This document shows, one piece after another, positions 6,284 through 6,411 of a stretch of 6,411 bases of DNA (position 1 is the stretch's first letter; each line of letters starts with the position of its first letter). The stretch is taken from the NCBI GenBank assembly GCA_902767175.1, contig CACXGH010000123.1:1-6411 (forward strand). The letters run 5' to 3'. The notes beneath the pieces are model-generated. The model ran no database searches. It saw only the letters and a list, made by a program, of their open reading frames with translations, and was not told the origin of the DNA. A program made the translations under genes and the position numbers. This DNA comes from an uncultured Ruminococcus sp. (lineage in GTDB: Bacteria; Bacillota; Clostridia; Oscillospirales; Acutalibacteraceae).

Positions 6284-6323
6284 TTTTACATCTCCTTTAT
6301 ATTGCTGAGAAAGTGCAGATCAA

Positions 6324-6350
6324 TTGTTATAACAAGCGTCGATGTCCCCC
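6324..6350 (-). repeat. Right copy of the conserved terminal repeat block (inverted)
   Basis: Positions 6328-6350 are the exact reverse complement of 63-85. On the inner side the block continues as the perfect 12-bp palindrome TTGTTATAACAA (6324-6335), which differs from the left copy only by lacking one central TA. Read towards the Nudix gene it contains TGTTATAAC, an extended -10-like sequence, about 40 bases before the Nudix start. As on the left, the block lies upstream of a gene pointing into the window. Confidence 0.75.
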
Positions 6351-6411
6351 GAGTCTCGCCTGCCGGCTCGGTCGGTGCTTCTGCCTTCGGCAGAGGTGTC
6401 CACCGGACACC
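6351..6411. repeat. Outer, hairpin-rich part of the right repeat copy (truncated by window edge)
   Basis: Three inverted repeats follow one another. CCGAG (6349-6353) pairs with CTCGG (6367-6371), extendable by a G-U and a C-G pair. TCTGCC (6380-6385) pairs with GGCAGA (6389-6394) around TTC. GGTGTCC (6395-6401) pairs with GGACACC (6405-6411) around ACC, reaching the last base of the window. There is no coding potential. The first hairpin occupies the same place relative to the 23-bp block as the left-copy hairpin at 49-64, but with a different stem sequence. The element very likely continues beyond the window. Confidence 0.6.

Noticed and set aside
6288..6315. Possible -35 TTGATC / -10 TATAAA pair right before the Nudix start
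   Set aside because: The -10 would overlap the ribosome binding site (ATAAAGGAG), leaving the transcript without it, so this pair is unlikely to be the promoter.
1..6411. CRISPR array or classical insertion sequence at the edges
   Set aside because: There is no regularly spaced repeat and no transposase or integrase coding region in the window. The edge sequences are two inverted copies of one structured block only.

Overview
The window reads as a piece of a low-to-moderate GC Clostridia genome, most likely Ruminococcaceae/Oscillospiraceae. The grounds are strong AGGAGG-type ribosome binding sites, MEP-pathway isoprenoid synthesis, a family resembling the clostridial DUF6873 proteins, and a MacAB-like exporter with a single-membrane adaptor. 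Genus cannot be fixed from the sequence alone.

Layout, left to right. (1) A GC-rich, hairpin-rich repeat end (1-91). (2) ispF alone on the plus strand with a very strong RBS (214-693). (3) A bidirectional terminator (703-735). (4) A compact minus-strand hisH-hisF unit (2141 down to 756) encoding both halves of imidazole glycerol phosphate synthase, with its own recognisable promoter. (5) A divergent intergenic region (2142-2333) holding that promoter and a perfect 21-bp tandem duplication. (6) A plus-strand operon (2334-5269): HlyD/MacA-like adaptor, MacB/FtsX-type permease (overlapping by 8 bp), and a pentein-fold-like protein of unknown function. No ABC ATPase gene is present. (7) A second bidirectional terminator (5400-5444). 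(8) A minus-strand pair: an Idi-like Nudix hydrolase followed 23 bp later by a stand-alone Smr-domain protein (6283 down to 5466). (9) A second copy of the repeat end in inverted orientation (6324-6411).

The housekeeping genes are ordinary. The least explained signal lies at the two edges. A perfect 23-bp inverted repeat (63-85 and 6328-6350) runs into an AT palindrome on its inner side. On its outer side it runs into hairpins whose sequences differ but whose position, shared GG/CC base pairs and trailing GGTGC motif are the same in both copies. This looks like a dispersed structured repeat family seen twice, each copy lying just upstream of an inward-pointing gene (ispF; the Nudix-smr pair). 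That both copies lie at the extreme ends suggests the window may be a contig that broke at repeats, so both copies are probably incomplete.

The second point of interest is the exporter operon. It lacks an ATPase, carries a pentein-like third gene, and has two 21-bp direct repeats in front of it that could be an activator site.
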